From the NCBI RefSeq assembly GCF_020991365.1, contig NZ_JAJLRA010000008.1, positions 62,001-126,000 of the forward strand: 64,000 bases of DNA, given 5' to 3'. The position numbers and the translations under genes were made by a program. Under the pieces are notes generated by a model, which saw only the letters and a program-made list of their open reading frames with translations, did no database searches and was not told the origin of the DNA. This DNA comes from Streptacidiphilus sp. ASG 303 (GTDB taxonomy: Bacteria; Actinomycetota; Actinomycetes; Streptomycetales; Streptomycetaceae). Shown one piece after another: positions 39,126 to 48,455 of this stretch (within the stretch, counting starts at the first letter, position 1; each line of letters opens with the position of its first letter).

Positions 39126-39156
39126 GGGCGGCCCGTCCCGCGCCGCCCCCACCCGG

Positions 39157-39176
39157 GCCCGGGGCGAGCCCCGGGC
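39157..39176. terminator. Short hairpin between convergent lysR and MFS genes
   Basis: GCCCGGGGC facing GCCCCGGGC with a 2-nt centre (effectively an 8-bp stem and 4-nt loop). Possible bidirectional terminator. Confidence 0.45.
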
Positions 39177-39180
39177 GGCC

Positions 39181-40749
39181 TCAGCCCTTCGCGGCCACCG
39201 GCGACGGCCCGGGCGTCTCCGGTGCCGGGGCCGGGCCGGGCTGCGGGGCTGCCTGGAAATCGGCGGCGCGGATCAGCACCAGGGCCAGCACCCCGCCGAC
39301 CAGGGCCAGGGCGGCGGAGATGGTGAGCAGAGCGTTGATGCCGTCCGCGAAACCGTCCGCGGCGAGCTGCTCGATCCTGCCGTGGTACCGCTCCGGGACC
39401 GACTGCACCGCCCCGGCCAGGTCCCCGGCCCGGACCCGGGCGGCGAGCTCGTCGCTGCGGGCCGCCAGGCCGGGCACGCCGCGCAGTCCACGGTGGAACC
39501 GGTCGGTCACGACGGCGGCGAAGGCCGAGCCGAGGACGGCGACGCCGGCGCTCACCCCCAGCTGGCGGAACGTGCCGTTCACGCCCGAGGCCATGCCGGA
39601 ACGCGAGAAGTGGACCACGCCCACCGCGGTGGAGGCCAGTGGCGGGTTCACGAGACCGGCGCCGATCCCGCCGAGCACCAGGCCGGGGAGGAAGTGGGTC
39701 CAACCGGTCGACCCGGTCACCCGGCCCATCAGCAGCAGGGCGGTACCGACCAGGAGCAGGCCGACGCCGATCAGGCAGCGGGGCTGGACCCTGGCGCTCA
39801 GCCGGCCCGCGACCAGTGAGGCGACCAGCATCGACAGGGAGGCGGCGAGCAGCCGCAGCCCGGTCTGCAGCGAGGAGTACCCCAGCGCGTCCTGGAAGTG
39901 GATCGCCAGGAAGAGGAACATCGCGAACAGCGAGCCGTTCATCGCGAAGGCGGCCACGGACCCGCCCACGAAGGTCGGGATCCGGAACAGCCGAAGGTCG
40001 AACATCGGCTCTCCGACGATGGCCTCGACGCCGAGGAAGGCCGCCAGCAGGACGCCGCCGACGACCAGTCCGATCACCGCGCCGGGATCGCTCCAGCCGG
40101 CCTCGCCGGCACGGATGAGCCCGTACACGAGGGTGGCGAGGCCGCCGGTGAGAAGCACGAAGCCCGGCAGGTCGAGCCGTCGGGCGGACGGCGACCGGGA
40201 CTCGTCCGCCCGCAGCGCGACGACGGCGGCGACCGCGACGCCGATCGGGATGTTGATCAGGAAGACGCCTCGCCAGCCGACACCGCTGGAGATCAGGCCG
40301 CCGAGGACCGGCCCGGCCGCCGAGGCGACGCCGGTGACCATGCCCCACACGCCGAACGCCGATCCGCGCTCCCTGCCCTCGAAGCTGCCTGCGATCAGGG
40401 CGAGACCGGTCGCGAACATCATCGAGCCGCCGACGCCCTGCAGGAGCCGTGCGAGCACCAGCATCAGCGGTGACTGAGCTGCGGCGCACAGCAGGGATGC
40501 AGCGGTGAAGACGGCCACTCCGACGGTGTAGAGCCGTCTGCGCCCGAACCGGTCGGCCAGCGTGCCGGCGGTCAGCAGCAGGGAGGCCAGGCTCAGTGCG
40601 TAGGCGTCGACCACCCACTGCACGTCGGAGAGGCCGGCCCCCAGGTCCCGCTGTGCGTCGGGCATGACGACGTAGACGATCGTGGTGTCGAGCAGGAGCA
40701 TGAAGGTCCCCCCGCACACTCCCAGCAGCGTCCACCATTTCTTCTCCAT
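39181..40749 (-). CDS. MFS multidrug exporter, DHA2 (14-TM) family
   Basis: 522 aa. N-terminal motif LLLDTTIVYVVMPDAQRDLG (DHA2 motif D1), motif A LADRFGRRRLYTVG, motif C-like GPVLGGLI, and enough hydrophobic stretches for 14 helices. A ~60-residue extracytoplasmic loop (SDELAARVRAGDLAG region) precedes the last helix, as in the EmrB/QacA type. Proton-driven drug efflux in the inner membrane; substrates unknown. The ATG at 40749 follows ggaaggaac. The region upstream is free of genes for about 1 kb. Confidence 0.93.
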   Translation of the reverse strand: MEKKWWTLLGVCGGTFMLLLDTTIVYVVMPDAQRDLGAGLSDVQWVVDAYALSLASLLLTAGTLADRFGRRRLYTVGVAVFTAASLLCAAAQSPLMLVLARLLQGVGGSMMFATGLALIAGSFEGRERGSAFGVWGMVTGVASAAGPVLGGLISSGVGWRGVFLINIPIGVAVAAVVALRADESRSPSARRLDLPGFVLLTGGLATLVYGLIRAGEAGWSDPGAVIGLVVGGVLLAAFLGVEAIVGEPMFDLRLFRIPTFVGGSVAAFAMNGSLFAMFLFLAIHFQDALGYSSLQTGLRLLAASLSMLVASLVAGRLSARVQPRCLIGVGLLLVGTALLLMGRVTGSTGWTHFLPGLVLGGIGAGLVNPPLASTAVGVVHFSRSGMASGVNGTFRQLGVSAGVAVLGSAFAAVVTDRFHRGLRGVPGLAARSDELAARVRAGDLAGAVQSVPERYHGRIEQLAADGFADGINALLTISAALALVGGVLALVLIRAADFQAAPQPGPAPAPETPGPSPVAAKG

Positions 40750-41491
40750 CTGCGTTCCTTCCGTTGAGCGGGGCGGGGGCGGCCGAGGGGCAGGCCGCCG
40801 GGGGCGCGACCGCCGCGTGCCGGGACGCCGCGCCCGGGGCCGGTGATGTGCCGAAGGGCTGACCGCGTCTCCGGGGACTCCTGCCACCGACGGGCCTCCG
40901 AGGCACGGACCGTGTGCACCCGGTCGGCGCTCCGGCCGAACCCCGAGCGGATGGACCGGGGTTGCGCACGTCGGCCCCGGAAGGCGAGCGCGTCGGGCCA
41001 GGTCGCACCGCGGTTCCTTCGGGAGGGCCGACGGCAGTCGGCACCCTGGGCACGGCCGGGGCTCCCCAGCCGCCTCCCCATGGTCGCGAGACCCCTGCCA
41101 GAAGTCCAAGGATGAGAATCGATCAATTCCAGAAGCTGAAGTTATGAAACGTGCCGCAGGCCGGCCTGCGGGCACGACGTCCCCGGGACACGGCGGACGC
41201 TGCCGGCATGCTTCCGGGGACGGCGGCGCAGCACGCCACGGCGAGCCGGGCGCCGGGCAGAGGCGGCTCACGGCCCGGCCGGACCCGGATGGCCGGCCCG
41301 CACGGCTTCCGCCCGAACCGCCGGGCACCCGGCACGGAGCGGCACCGCGTTCGGAGCGGTCGTACGGAGAAGGCGCCGTCGGGCGGAGAAGGGGCCGTCG
41401 GGCGGAGAAGGGGCGGCGCCGGTCGGGCGTACGGTGCGGCGTACCGGCCGGACCTGGCCCCACCGAGGCGGCGGGCCCCTGCTCCCGCCCG
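40750..41491. other. Gene-poor region upstream of the MFS gene
   Basis: About 740 bp with no convincing gene on either strand. An AT-richer patch at 41110-41160 is the probable MFS promoter area. Between 41365 and 41415 a ~17-bp unit (gtcgggcggagaagggg) is repeated almost perfectly. Confidence 0.6.
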
Positions 41492-41812
41492 TCAGTCCTG
41501 ACCCGCGGTCCGGGACCGGAAACCCGCTTCGACAGAGGGAGGTGCCTCGGCGCCCGTGGACGTCATGATTCCGACCCCGGTCTCCTCCCGTCCCACCACG
41601 CACAGCCGGGTGCCGGGGGTCAGTCGTCCGGGAGGAGTGCTTTCCGGAGGCCTTCGGGCGACAAGGGCCGGGCCCTGTGCCGGGGTGGTGCCGGGCGGCG
41701 CAATGGCGACATCGTCGCTGAGCATGTCGATCTCGCTGTCCGTCCGGGGCGGGGCAGACGTGCCGCAGGACCGGTTCCCGGTCGGTGCCTCGCAGCCACG
41801 GCAGGCATGCAT
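41492..41812 (-). CDS. Doubtful small ORF downstream of the mycosin gene
   Basis: 106 codons starting 7 nt after the mycosin stop on the same strand, so it could be an operon tail. Third-position GC is only moderately high, no known domain is recognised, and the ribosome-binding sequence (cccggg) is poor. The segment TPGTRLCVVGREETGVGIMT looks protein-like. It may equally be non-coding. Confidence 0.28.
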   Translation of the reverse strand: MHACRGCEAPTGNRSCGTSAPPRTDSEIDMLSDDVAIAPPGTTPAQGPALVARRPPESTPPGRLTPGTRLCVVGREETGVGIMTSTGAEAPPSVEAGFRSRTAGQD

Positions 41813-41819
41813 CCCGGGG

Positions 41820-43220
41820 TCAGTGCTGCTGCGGGGGCTGCCCGTACCCGCCCTGCGCGTACGGGTTGCCGGGCTGCGGCTGTCCGTAGGGCTGGGGGTA
41901 CTGCTGCTGGGGCGGCGGGTAGCCGCCCGGCTGCGCCTGGGCGGGCCAGGGCTGCGGCGGGTACGGCGGCGCGGTGCCGGGGTGGCCGCCGCCCGGGCCC
42001 TGCGGCCCGCCGGGACCGCCCGGGGGCCGGCGCCGGCCGCGGGACACGGCGGCGATCACCACGATGACGACGACGAGCAGGGCGACGCCTCCGGCCGCGA
42101 TCCCGATCAGGGCGCCGGTGGACAGGCCGTCGTCCTGGGCGGCGGTCGCACCGGGCCCGTTCCCGGAGGGCGCGGGCGCGCCGGACTGCGGCTTCGTGCC
42201 GCTGCCGGCCGAGGTGCCGGGCGCTGCGGCCCGGGGGAGGGGGCCCTCCTCGGGACCGGGCGGGATGTCGGCGGTCAGGGCCTTGTAGGGGCGGATGATG
42301 CCGTAGCCGTAGTGGGGGTCCGGCAGTTTGCGTCCCTTGAGCTCCTCAGGCACATATGCCGTCTTGACGAGCCGGTTGACGACCTGCCCGGCGGTCAGGT
42401 CGGGATACTTGGCCCGGATCAGCGCTGCCGCAGCCGAGACGAAAGCTGTGGCGTCCGAGGTTCCCGTCCCTGATCCGTAGCCACTTGCGGTGGCTGTCGT
42501 AGCAGAGGTCACGTCTACTCCGGGTGCGGTCAACGCCAAATAGGGCCCGTAATTGGAATCCCGCCAAACCCTGAGCCCCTTGTCCACCGCTCCGACGGCC
42601 ACAACCCCAGGAAGTGCTGCCGGAAAGTTTTCCTGACTGCTCGCCTCGTTGCCCGATGCCGCGATGAGAACCACGTCGTGTCGCTGGGCGTACGCCACTG
42701 CTTCTCGAAGATCGGGCGGCTCTTCGACACCACCGATGGACATGCTGATGACTGAAGCGCCATGGTCTACAGCGTAATGAATGGCCCGCCCTGTACCGTT
42801 GGTCCCATCAGCGCCGAACTTTGCAACCGGCAGGATTTTGACACCAGGTGCCAGGCCGACAACACCGTCGGAGTTGTTCGGTCCGTGCCCATGGCCGGCG
42901 ATGATGCTGGCCATGCTCGTCCCGTGCTTCTCCGGGTCGTAGTCCTTCCTTCCGTCGCCGCCGTGTCTGGCGTCTGTCCCAGGAAGGATCTGGCCCGTAA
43001 GATCCGGGTGGGATGCGTCGATTCCCGAGTCGATAACAGCGACCTTCACCCCGGATCCGGTCGTGATCCTCCAGATGTTCTGGACATTGAAATCCTTCAA
43101 CGGCCACTGCATTTGAAGGTCTCTGATGTTGTCTGCGTGGGCGGCGGGCGCGCCGACGAGTGCGACGGCGCCTGCGAGCAGTACCCCGGTCAGTGCCCGC
43201 AGTGTTCGTGTGGGCTTCAT
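41820..43220 (-). CDS. mycP: Mycosin-type subtilisin (type VII secretion-associated serine protease)
   Basis: 466 aa. Signal peptide (VLLAGAVALVGAPAAHA), subtilase domain with D64 (AVIDSGID), H99 (KHGTSMA), oxyanion N191 (AASGNEA) and S255 (GTGTSDATAF), one C-terminal membrane helix (LIGIAAGGVALLVVVIVVIA, ~380-400), then a cytoplasmic Pro/Gln/Tyr-rich tail. Mycosins process or stabilise ESX/type VII secretion machinery. The ATG at 43220 follows ggaaggaag. It is the third gene of a unit with two WXG/PPE-like genes upstream. The central protease-domain DNA (about 42330-43100) uses many A/T-ending codons, unlike its own tail and neighbours. Confidence 0.9.
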   Translation of the reverse strand: MKPTRTLRALTGVLLAGAVALVGAPAAHADNIRDLQMQWPLKDFNVQNIWRITTGSGVKVAVIDSGIDASHPDLTGQILPGTDARHGGDGRKDYDPEKHGTSMASIIAGHGHGPNNSDGVVGLAPGVKILPVAKFGADGTNGTGRAIHYAVDHGASVISMSIGGVEEPPDLREAVAYAQRHDVVLIAASGNEASSQENFPAALPGVVAVGAVDKGLRVWRDSNYGPYLALTAPGVDVTSATTATASGYGSGTGTSDATAFVSAAAALIRAKYPDLTAGQVVNRLVKTAYVPEELKGRKLPDPHYGYGIIRPYKALTADIPPGPEEGPLPRAAAPGTSAGSGTKPQSGAPAPSGNGPGATAAQDDGLSTGALIGIAAGGVALLVVVIVVIAAVSRGRRRPPGGPGGPQGPGGGHPGTAPPYPPQPWPAQAQPGGYPPPQQQYPQPYGQPQPGNPYAQGGYGQPPQQH

Positions 43221-43312
43221 GCGGTGCTTCCTTCCCTGTGCAGGCCAGTGGCCCCACGCGGTGCGCGCGGGGCCACTGCCGACGTTCTGCTCCGGCTCGC
43301 GGCGAGCCCGGT

Positions 43313-44836
43313 TCATTCGATCACGGGCGGGTTCACCGGGCCGTCTCCGCCGGTCCAGGTGTCCTCGTCCTCGACCAGGTAGTCAGGACGACTGCCCCGC
43401 TTGTCCTTCTTGCGCTGGCCCCCGGCCCCCGCCCCGGGCATCGCACCACCGTTCCGGCCGTTGGCGGACGCGTTGCCGCGGTTGCGGCCGAGACCGGAAC
43501 CACCCTCGGTGAAGGCGCCACCGGCACGCTTGCCGTCTGCGCCGATCATGCCGCCGCCGCGTCGCGCCAGTCCGCTTCCGCGCGAGCCGGCTCCGGTTCG
43601 GCCGCCACCCATGCCCGACATGCCGCCCATGCCTCCGGCGCCGGTTCCGGTACGGCCCTGCCCGGCGGCGGAGCCACCGCCTGTCCCTGTGCGACCCGCA
43701 GTCGTACCGCCTCCGTACCCGTTCCCTGTACGGCCGCCGGTCGACGATGTGCTGCTGCCGCCTCGTGCCCTGCCGTATCCGCCGCCGGGCAGACCTCCGC
43801 CGATGTACCCACCGCCGGAACCGACGCCTCCGCCGGCGGACCCGCCGCCGTATCCGCCGCTGCCCGATCCGCCGCCTGTCCCGGAGCCGATGCCACCCGG
43901 GACCTGAGTGCCCGGTGTGGTCGAACCGCCGCCGTGGCTGTCGATGCCTGTGTGGGAGGGCGGCTGTGTGTCGATCCGGTGGTCCCCGCCCGGAGGCGCC
44001 GTTCCCCCTCCGGGCGGAGTGCCGTGGGTCTGGTGAATCCCGATGTCACCGTTACCGGTGTGTGTGCCGTCGCCCACCGAGTTGGGATCGCGATAGGTCG
44101 GACGGGTGCTTACCCGGCGATCGCCGCTTTCGGTGCCCCCGCCGATACCGCGAGGACTTTTCGGGGCGGGGCCGACGTCACCGGGCGAATTGATCCTTTG
44201 CTTCGGCGGCGACGGGATCGGGTTGAGGTGTCCTTTGCCGGACGAGTCCGGCGGAACCATCACGTTGCTGGCGGCCTTGTACTGCGGCGCCAGCCGCTCC
44301 ATCACCGCGATGGCCTGCTGGTGCCGCTCCTCCAGGAGCGACAGGCTGCCCGAGTTCCTCTGCACCGCCGCGTCACGGTCCATGCCGGCGGCGACGTCGG
44401 CGCGGAACTGCGTGTCGCTCCGGCTGCCGTCGCCCAGCTTGTCCTTGGCCTTCTCCCACGTGCTGGGCACGTGGATGGAGGCCATCTCGGTCTTGGCCGT
44501 CTGGAGGGACCGGCTCGCGTACCTCAGCGCGTGGGAGGTGTTCTCGGCGTGGAGGCCGGTGTTGCTGATGCTCTCCTGGAGGACGGCCGAGCGCTGGGCG
44601 AAGCCGTCGGCGGCCGAACCCTCCCAGTGGGCGGCGATGTGGTCCGTGGCGGCCTTGAGCTCCCGGGCGGCCGCGTCGAGCTCCCGCTTGACGCTCATCC
44701 AGTGGTCGGCGACCTCGTCCATCCGCTCGGGGCGGCTGTTCTCGACCATCTGCTTGATCGGGATGAGGTCCCAGTGCTCGAAGTTGGTGATCCCCGCACG
44801 GGTGGTGCCCATCGGGACGTCGACCCTGTCGCTCAT
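43313..44836 (-). CDS. PPE/WXG-like type VII secretion substrate with Gly-rich tail
   Basis: 507 aa. The N-terminal ~190 residues are helical and WXG100/PPE-like, with HWEGSAADGF (W-x-G turn) and long amphipathic helices (AAARELKAATDHIAAHWEG). The middle is Pro/Gly-rich, and ~360-480 is dominated by GGG, GTG and GYGGG runs. The conserved end DYLVEDEDTWTGGDGPVNPP resembles other Streptomyces ESX-associated proteins. Its ATG (44836) shares one base with the stop of the upstream small WXG gene (TGATG), indicating translational coupling and probably heterodimer formation. Exported or wall-associated function is inferred. Confidence 0.8.
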   Translation of the reverse strand: MSDRVDVPMGTTRAGITNFEHWDLIPIKQMVENSRPERMDEVADHWMSVKRELDAAARELKAATDHIAAHWEGSAADGFAQRSAVLQESISNTGLHAENTSHALRYASRSLQTAKTEMASIHVPSTWEKAKDKLGDGSRSDTQFRADVAAGMDRDAAVQRNSGSLSLLEERHQQAIAVMERLAPQYKAASNVMVPPDSSGKGHLNPIPSPPKQRINSPGDVGPAPKSPRGIGGGTESGDRRVSTRPTYRDPNSVGDGTHTGNGDIGIHQTHGTPPGGGTAPPGGDHRIDTQPPSHTGIDSHGGGSTTPGTQVPGGIGSGTGGGSGSGGYGGGSAGGGVGSGGGYIGGGLPGGGYGRARGGSSTSSTGGRTGNGYGGGTTAGRTGTGGGSAAGQGRTGTGAGGMGGMSGMGGGRTGAGSRGSGLARRGGGMIGADGKRAGGAFTEGGSGLGRNRGNASANGRNGGAMPGAGAGGQRKKDKRGSRPDYLVEDEDTWTGGDGPVNPPVIE

Positions 44837-45198
44837 CAGGCCAGCCTCGATCCGGACTCGGGCTGCGCGCCGCCGCTCATGGCCGTCCGGATGCTGTACT
44901 CGCTCTCGCGGTACGAGTCCGTCACGGCCTTCGTCTTGCCGCCGAAGTCGTCGATCATCGCCTCGAGCTTCCTGATCAGCTCCTCGAGGGACGCCTTCAT
45001 CCGCGTGTGCGCCCCGTGCAGCTCGTGCGCCTCGGGGAAGTCCCACCCGACGTCCGACGCCGCGAGCACGGTGTTGTACGTGGCCTTGCCGGCCGTCTCG
45101 CCGAGGTTCCTCTGCAGGTTCCTCAGCCTGGTGACGACCGCCTCCAGTTCGTCCGTATTGACCCGGTAGCCGTTGGCCACTGCGCGTCCCCCTGCCAT
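44836..45198 (-). CDS. Small WXG100-like (ESX) protein
   Basis: 120 aa, helical hairpin size. Helix 1 NTDELEAVVTRLRNLQRNLGETAGKA (in two parts), a turn with SDVGWDFPEAHE (variant WxG), and helix 2 MKASLEELIRKLEAMIDDFGGK. No signal peptide, as expected for type VII substrates. The ATG at 45198 follows ggggaacc. It is the first gene of a unit with the PPE-like gene and mycosin; partner of the PPE-like protein by inference. Confidence 0.8.
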   Translation of the reverse strand: MAGGRAVANGYRVNTDELEAVVTRLRNLQRNLGETAGKATYNTVLAASDVGWDFPEAHELHGAHTRMKASLEELIRKLEAMIDDFGGKTKAVTDSYRESEYSIRTAMSGGAQPESGSRLA

Positions 45199-45664
45199 CG
45201 CTGGTTCCCCGTCAACGTCAGCTGCCCCACAGCCCGGGGCCGGACGATCCTATCCCGTCCCGATCTGACAGGAACACTGCGCCATTGCCGCCCCGGACGG
45301 CCGGTCAGCGGTCCGGGAGGAGGTGCACCCGGTCGAAGCGCCGGGCTATGGTCCGGCCCCTGGGGCTGCGTGCCAGGTGGACCCGGCCCATGCCGCCCGC
45401 CCCGGGCCGCGCGACCAGGCGGCAGGCGCCGGGACGTGCCGGATCCGCTGCCTCGAGGGGCTTCATCGCGCTGTCGCTGCCTTCCGTGGCGTGGTGCGGG
45501 AGGACTGGCCGCGCGGTACGTGCCCGGAGAGCGTCGTGGTGCCCGGGCCGCCGCCGACAGGCGCACCGGGCGGTTTCCCCGCGTCCGCCGGGTCCGCGAC
45601 GGGCGTCCCGCTGCTACCGTCCTCCGAGGGAAGGCTGTTGACGTCCGATCAGCCGGGGGGCGGC
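45199..45664. other. Divergent intergenic region between the WXG unit and P450
   Basis: 466 bp. TAGGAT (45248-45253, minus strand) is a plausible -10 for the WXG-PPE-mycosin unit, with a ~40-nt 5' UTR. No gene pattern is seen; in the P450 frame a TTG at 45638 would extend that protein by nine residues. Confidence 0.5.
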
Positions 45665-47032
45665 ATGCGGGGAAGCCGGGACGGACAGGACGGCCGGAGC
45701 CGGCAGGACGGCCGGGACCCGTCCGCCGCCGACGGCGGGCACCAGACGCAGGCGCCGGCGCCCGGCCCGGACCCGGGGCCGCCTCTGGTCGGCACCCCGG
45801 ACTTCAAGGCCGACGCCCACGCCCGCTACGCCGCCCTGCGGGCCCGCGGTCCCGTGCACCGGGTGCGGTTCGCCCGCGGCCTGGAGGGGTGGCTGGTGGT
45901 CGGCCACGACGCCGCCCGCGAGGCGCTGCTCCACCCGGCCCTCGGCAAGGACACCGCCCCGGCCGAGGCGGCCCTGGAGGCCGCCGGCTACCTGTCGAAC
46001 CGGCCCGGCGTCGGCCTGGGCGGCAACATGCTGACCGCCGACCCGCCCGAGCACACCCGGCTGCGCCGCCTGGTCGCCGGGGCGTTCACCCCGCGCCGCA
46101 CGGAGGCGCTGGCGCCGCGCGTCCGGGAGATCGCCGACCGGCTCGTCGACGCCTTCGCCCCGCTCGGCGAGGCCGACCTGGTGGCGTCCTTCACCGCCCC
46201 CCTGCCGATGACCGTCATCTGCGAACTCCTCGGCGTGCCCGAGGAGCAGCGCGACGGCTTCCGCACCTGGTCGCAGCAGGCGCTCGGCAACCCGCCGTCC
46301 GCCGCCCGCGAGGGCGCCGCCGCGCTCAGCCGGTTCCTGGCCGACCTGCTCGCCGCCAAGCGCGCCCGGCCCGGCGACGACCTGCTCTCCGCGCTGGTGG
46401 CGGTGCGCGACGAGGACGACGGGCGGCTCTCCGACACCGAACTCGTCGGCACGGCCGTCCTGCTGGTGGTCGCGGGCCACGAGACCACCGTCAACCTGCT
46501 GGGCAACGCCCTGATGGCGCTGCTGCGCCACCCCGGCCAGGCGCGCCTGCTGCGCGAGCGGCCGGAGCTGCTGCCGGGTGCGGTGGAGGAGTTCCTGCGG
46601 TACGACGCCCCGGTGGAGCTCACCCCGCAGCGGTTCGCCGCTGCCGACGTCGAGCTGGGCGGGTGCCTCATCCGCCGCGGCGACATCGTGCAGGTCGCCC
46701 TGACCTCGGTGGGCAGGGACGGGTCCGGTACCGGCACCGCCGACCCGGACGCGCTGGACGTGACCCGGGACGCCGCCCGCCACCTCTCGTTCGGCCACGG
46801 GATCCACTACTGCCTGGGCGCCCCCCTGGCCCGCCTGGAGGCCGCGGTCGCGCTCGGCACCCTGCTGCGCCGCCTCCCCGGCCTGGAGGCGGCGGTCCCC
46901 CTCGACGAGGTGGCGTGGATCCCGTCGGGGATCATGCGCGGACCGGTGGCGCTGCCGGTGCGCTTCACCCCGCAGCCGGGCGCCGCCCTCCCCGGGCAGG
47001 CCGCCGCCCCGGACGCGCGCGTCCCGGACTGA
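45665..47032 (+). CDS. Cytochrome P450
   Basis: 455 aa. I-helix AGHETTVNLLGN, ExxR motif EFLR, and heme loop FGHGIHYCLGAPLAR with the axial Cys. N-terminal ~40 residues are a Gly/Asp/Pro-rich extension. It resembles soluble bacterial CYP107-type enzymes; a ferredoxin gene is not adjacent, so redox partners are elsewhere. The ATG at 45665 is preceded by gggggg. Substrate unknown: no biosynthetic genes surround it. Confidence 0.94.
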   Translation: MRGSRDGQDGRSRQDGRDPSAADGGHQTQAPAPGPDPGPPLVGTPDFKADAHARYAALRARGPVHRVRFARGLEGWLVVGHDAAREALLHPALGKDTAPAEAALEAAGYLSNRPGVGLGGNMLTADPPEHTRLRRLVAGAFTPRRTEALAPRVREIADRLVDAFAPLGEADLVASFTAPLPMTVICELLGVPEEQRDGFRTWSQQALGNPPSAAREGAAALSRFLADLLAAKRARPGDDLLSALVAVRDEDDGRLSDTELVGTAVLLVVAGHETTVNLLGNALMALLRHPGQARLLRERPELLPGAVEEFLRYDAPVELTPQRFAAADVELGGCLIRRGDIVQVALTSVGRDGSGTGTADPDALDVTRDAARHLSFGHGIHYCLGAPLARLEAAVALGTLLRRLPGLEAAVPLDEVAWIPSGIMRGPVALPVRFTPQPGAALPGQAAAPDARVPD

Positions 47033-47117
47033 GCCGCGCCCGGCACACGGCGGCCCGCCGGGCCCCACCGGGCAGGCGGGACGCCGTGGCGGGGCGCGCA
47101 CCGGCCGGGGAGCCCCG

Positions 47118-47546
47118 TCAGTCGGCGAGGTCGCGGACCGCCACGGCCTTCTCCACCCGGATCCGCACCAGCAGCTCCCCCGGCACGCCGTTGCGGGCCC
47201 CGTACTCCTCGGCGCGGTCCTCCCCCATGTACCGGGCGGCGATCCGCGTAGCCCAGTGGCGGACCTCCGCCAGGTCCTCGCTCAGCTCCGCCCGCCCCTC
47301 CAGCACGGCGAAGGAGTAGGGCGGCCGCTCGTCGTCGACGCAGAGCGACACCCGGCCGTCCCGGGCGAGGTTGCGGCCCTTGACCGTCTCCTTCCCGGTG
47401 TTGAGGACCACGTCGTCGCCGTCGAGCAGGAACCAGACCGGCGCCAGGTGCGGGCGGCCGTCGGCCCGGGTGGTGGCGAGCTTGCCGGTGCGGGTGCCCT
47501 CGCTGACGAAGGCCCGCCATTCGCTGTCGGTCATCGGGGTTGCCAT
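47118..47546 (-). CDS. PPOX-class F420-dependent oxidoreductase-like protein
   Basis: 142 aa. Split-barrel fold with GTRTGKLATTRADGRPHLAP, VWFLLDGDDVVLNTGKETVK, DGRVSLCVDDERPPYSFAVL and ARYMGEDRAEEY, the pattern of F420-binding PPOX proteins of mycobacteria and Streptomyces. Cofactor assignment is family-based. The start is uncertain among ATGs at 47555, 47546 and 47534. It diverges from the sirtuin gene. It is only distantly similar to the PPOX protein at 27621. Confidence 0.85.
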   Translation of the reverse strand: MATPMTDSEWRAFVSEGTRTGKLATTRADGRPHLAPVWFLLDGDDVVLNTGKETVKGRNLARDGRVSLCVDDERPPYSFAVLEGRAELSEDLAEVRHWATRIAARYMGEDRAEEYGARNGVPGELLVRIRVEKAVAVRDLAD

Positions 47547-47642
47547 GCCGTCCATGGTGGCCGAGCCGGGCGGCCGGCGCACCCGCCCACCGCCTCCGGC
47601 GGCCGCCCCGCAATCCGTTCGCCCTCCGCGCGGTGCGCCTCC

Positions 47643-47648
47643 TAGCCT
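47643..47648 (+). promoter_or_regulatory. -10 element of a probable leaderless sirtuin promoter
   Basis: TAGCCT ends 6 nt before the ATG at 47655 and there is no ribosome-binding sequence. No clear -35. Confidence 0.45.
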
Positions 47649-47654
47649 TGCCGT

Positions 47655-48455
47655 ATGGACGAGCAGCACCGCACCGCGCCGGACGACGGCGACGCAGCGC
47701 ACCGCCTCCCCCTGGTGGCGGTCCTCACCGGTGCCGGGATCTCCACCGACTCCGGCATCCCCGACTACCGCGGCCCCGACGGCGTGTGGCGGCGCGACCC
47801 CGAGGCGGAGAAGCTCGTCACCTACTCGTACTACATGGAGGATCCCGAGGTCCGCCGCCGCGCGTGGCGGGTCCGCCGCGACGCGCCGACCCTGCGGGCC
47901 GAGCCCAACGCCGGCCACCGCGCCCTCGCCGACCTGGAGCGCACCGGCGTGCCGGTCCGCGTGCTCACCCAGAACGTCGACGGCCTGCACCAGCGGGCGG
48001 GCCTCCCCGCCCGCAAGGTCCTCGAACTGCACGGCACCGCCCACCGGACCCAGTGCACCCGCTGCCACGCCCGCGGTGACATGAGCGCCGCGCTGGAGCG
48101 GGTGGCGGCGGGCGAGGACGACCCGGCCTGCCTCGTCTGCGGCGGCGTCCTGAAGTCGGCCACCGTGATGTTCGGCGAGGGACTGGACCCGCAGGTGCTG
48201 GGGCAGGCCCGCTCGATCGCCCGGGCCTGCGACCTCTTCCTGGCCGTCGGCACCTCCCTGCAGGTCCATCCGGCGGCCTCGCTGGTCGACGTCGCGGTCG
48301 CCAGCGGCGCCCGGCTGGTCGTCGTCAACGCCGAGCCCACCCCGTACGACCCGCTCGCGGCCGAGATCGTCCGCGAGCCCATCGGCACGGCCCTGCCGCG
48401 GCTGGTGCGGCGCATCGCCGAGGAGGCCGGCGCCCCGCTGCCCGGCGCCGGCTGA
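47655..48455 (+). CDS. Sir2-family NAD-dependent protein deacylase
   Basis: 266 aa. NAD-binding [23 protein letters not shown], catalytic His in LELHGTAH, a zinc site CTRC ... CLVCGG, FGEGL, and the closing [10 protein letters not shown] and [11 protein letters not shown] segments. It removes acyl groups from lysines of cytoplasmic enzymes such as acetyl-CoA synthetase. Complete. Leaderless start inferred from the TAGCCT box. Confidence 0.95.
   Translation: MDEQHRTAPDDGDAAHRLPLVAVLTGAGISTDSGIPDYRGPDGVWRRDPEAEKLVTYSYYMEDPEVRRRAWRVRRDAPTLRAEPNAGHRALADLERTGVPVRVLTQNVDGLHQRAGLPARKVLELHGTAHRTQCTRCHARGDMSAALERVAAGEDDPACLVCGGVLKSATVMFGEGLDPQVLGQARSIARACDLFLAVGTSLQVHPAASLVDVAVASGARLVVVNAEPTPYDPLAAEIVREPIGTALPRLVRRIAEEAGAPLPGAG

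Noticed and set aside
41144-42067. A 307-codon plus-strand frame between the MFS and mycosin genes
   Set aside because: Product is Arg/Gly/Pro-rich noise, and it runs antisense into the mycosin gene.
45638-45664. TTG start extending the P450 by nine residues
   Set aside because: The ATG at 45665 has a purine-rich stretch right before it; the TTG remains possible but less likely.
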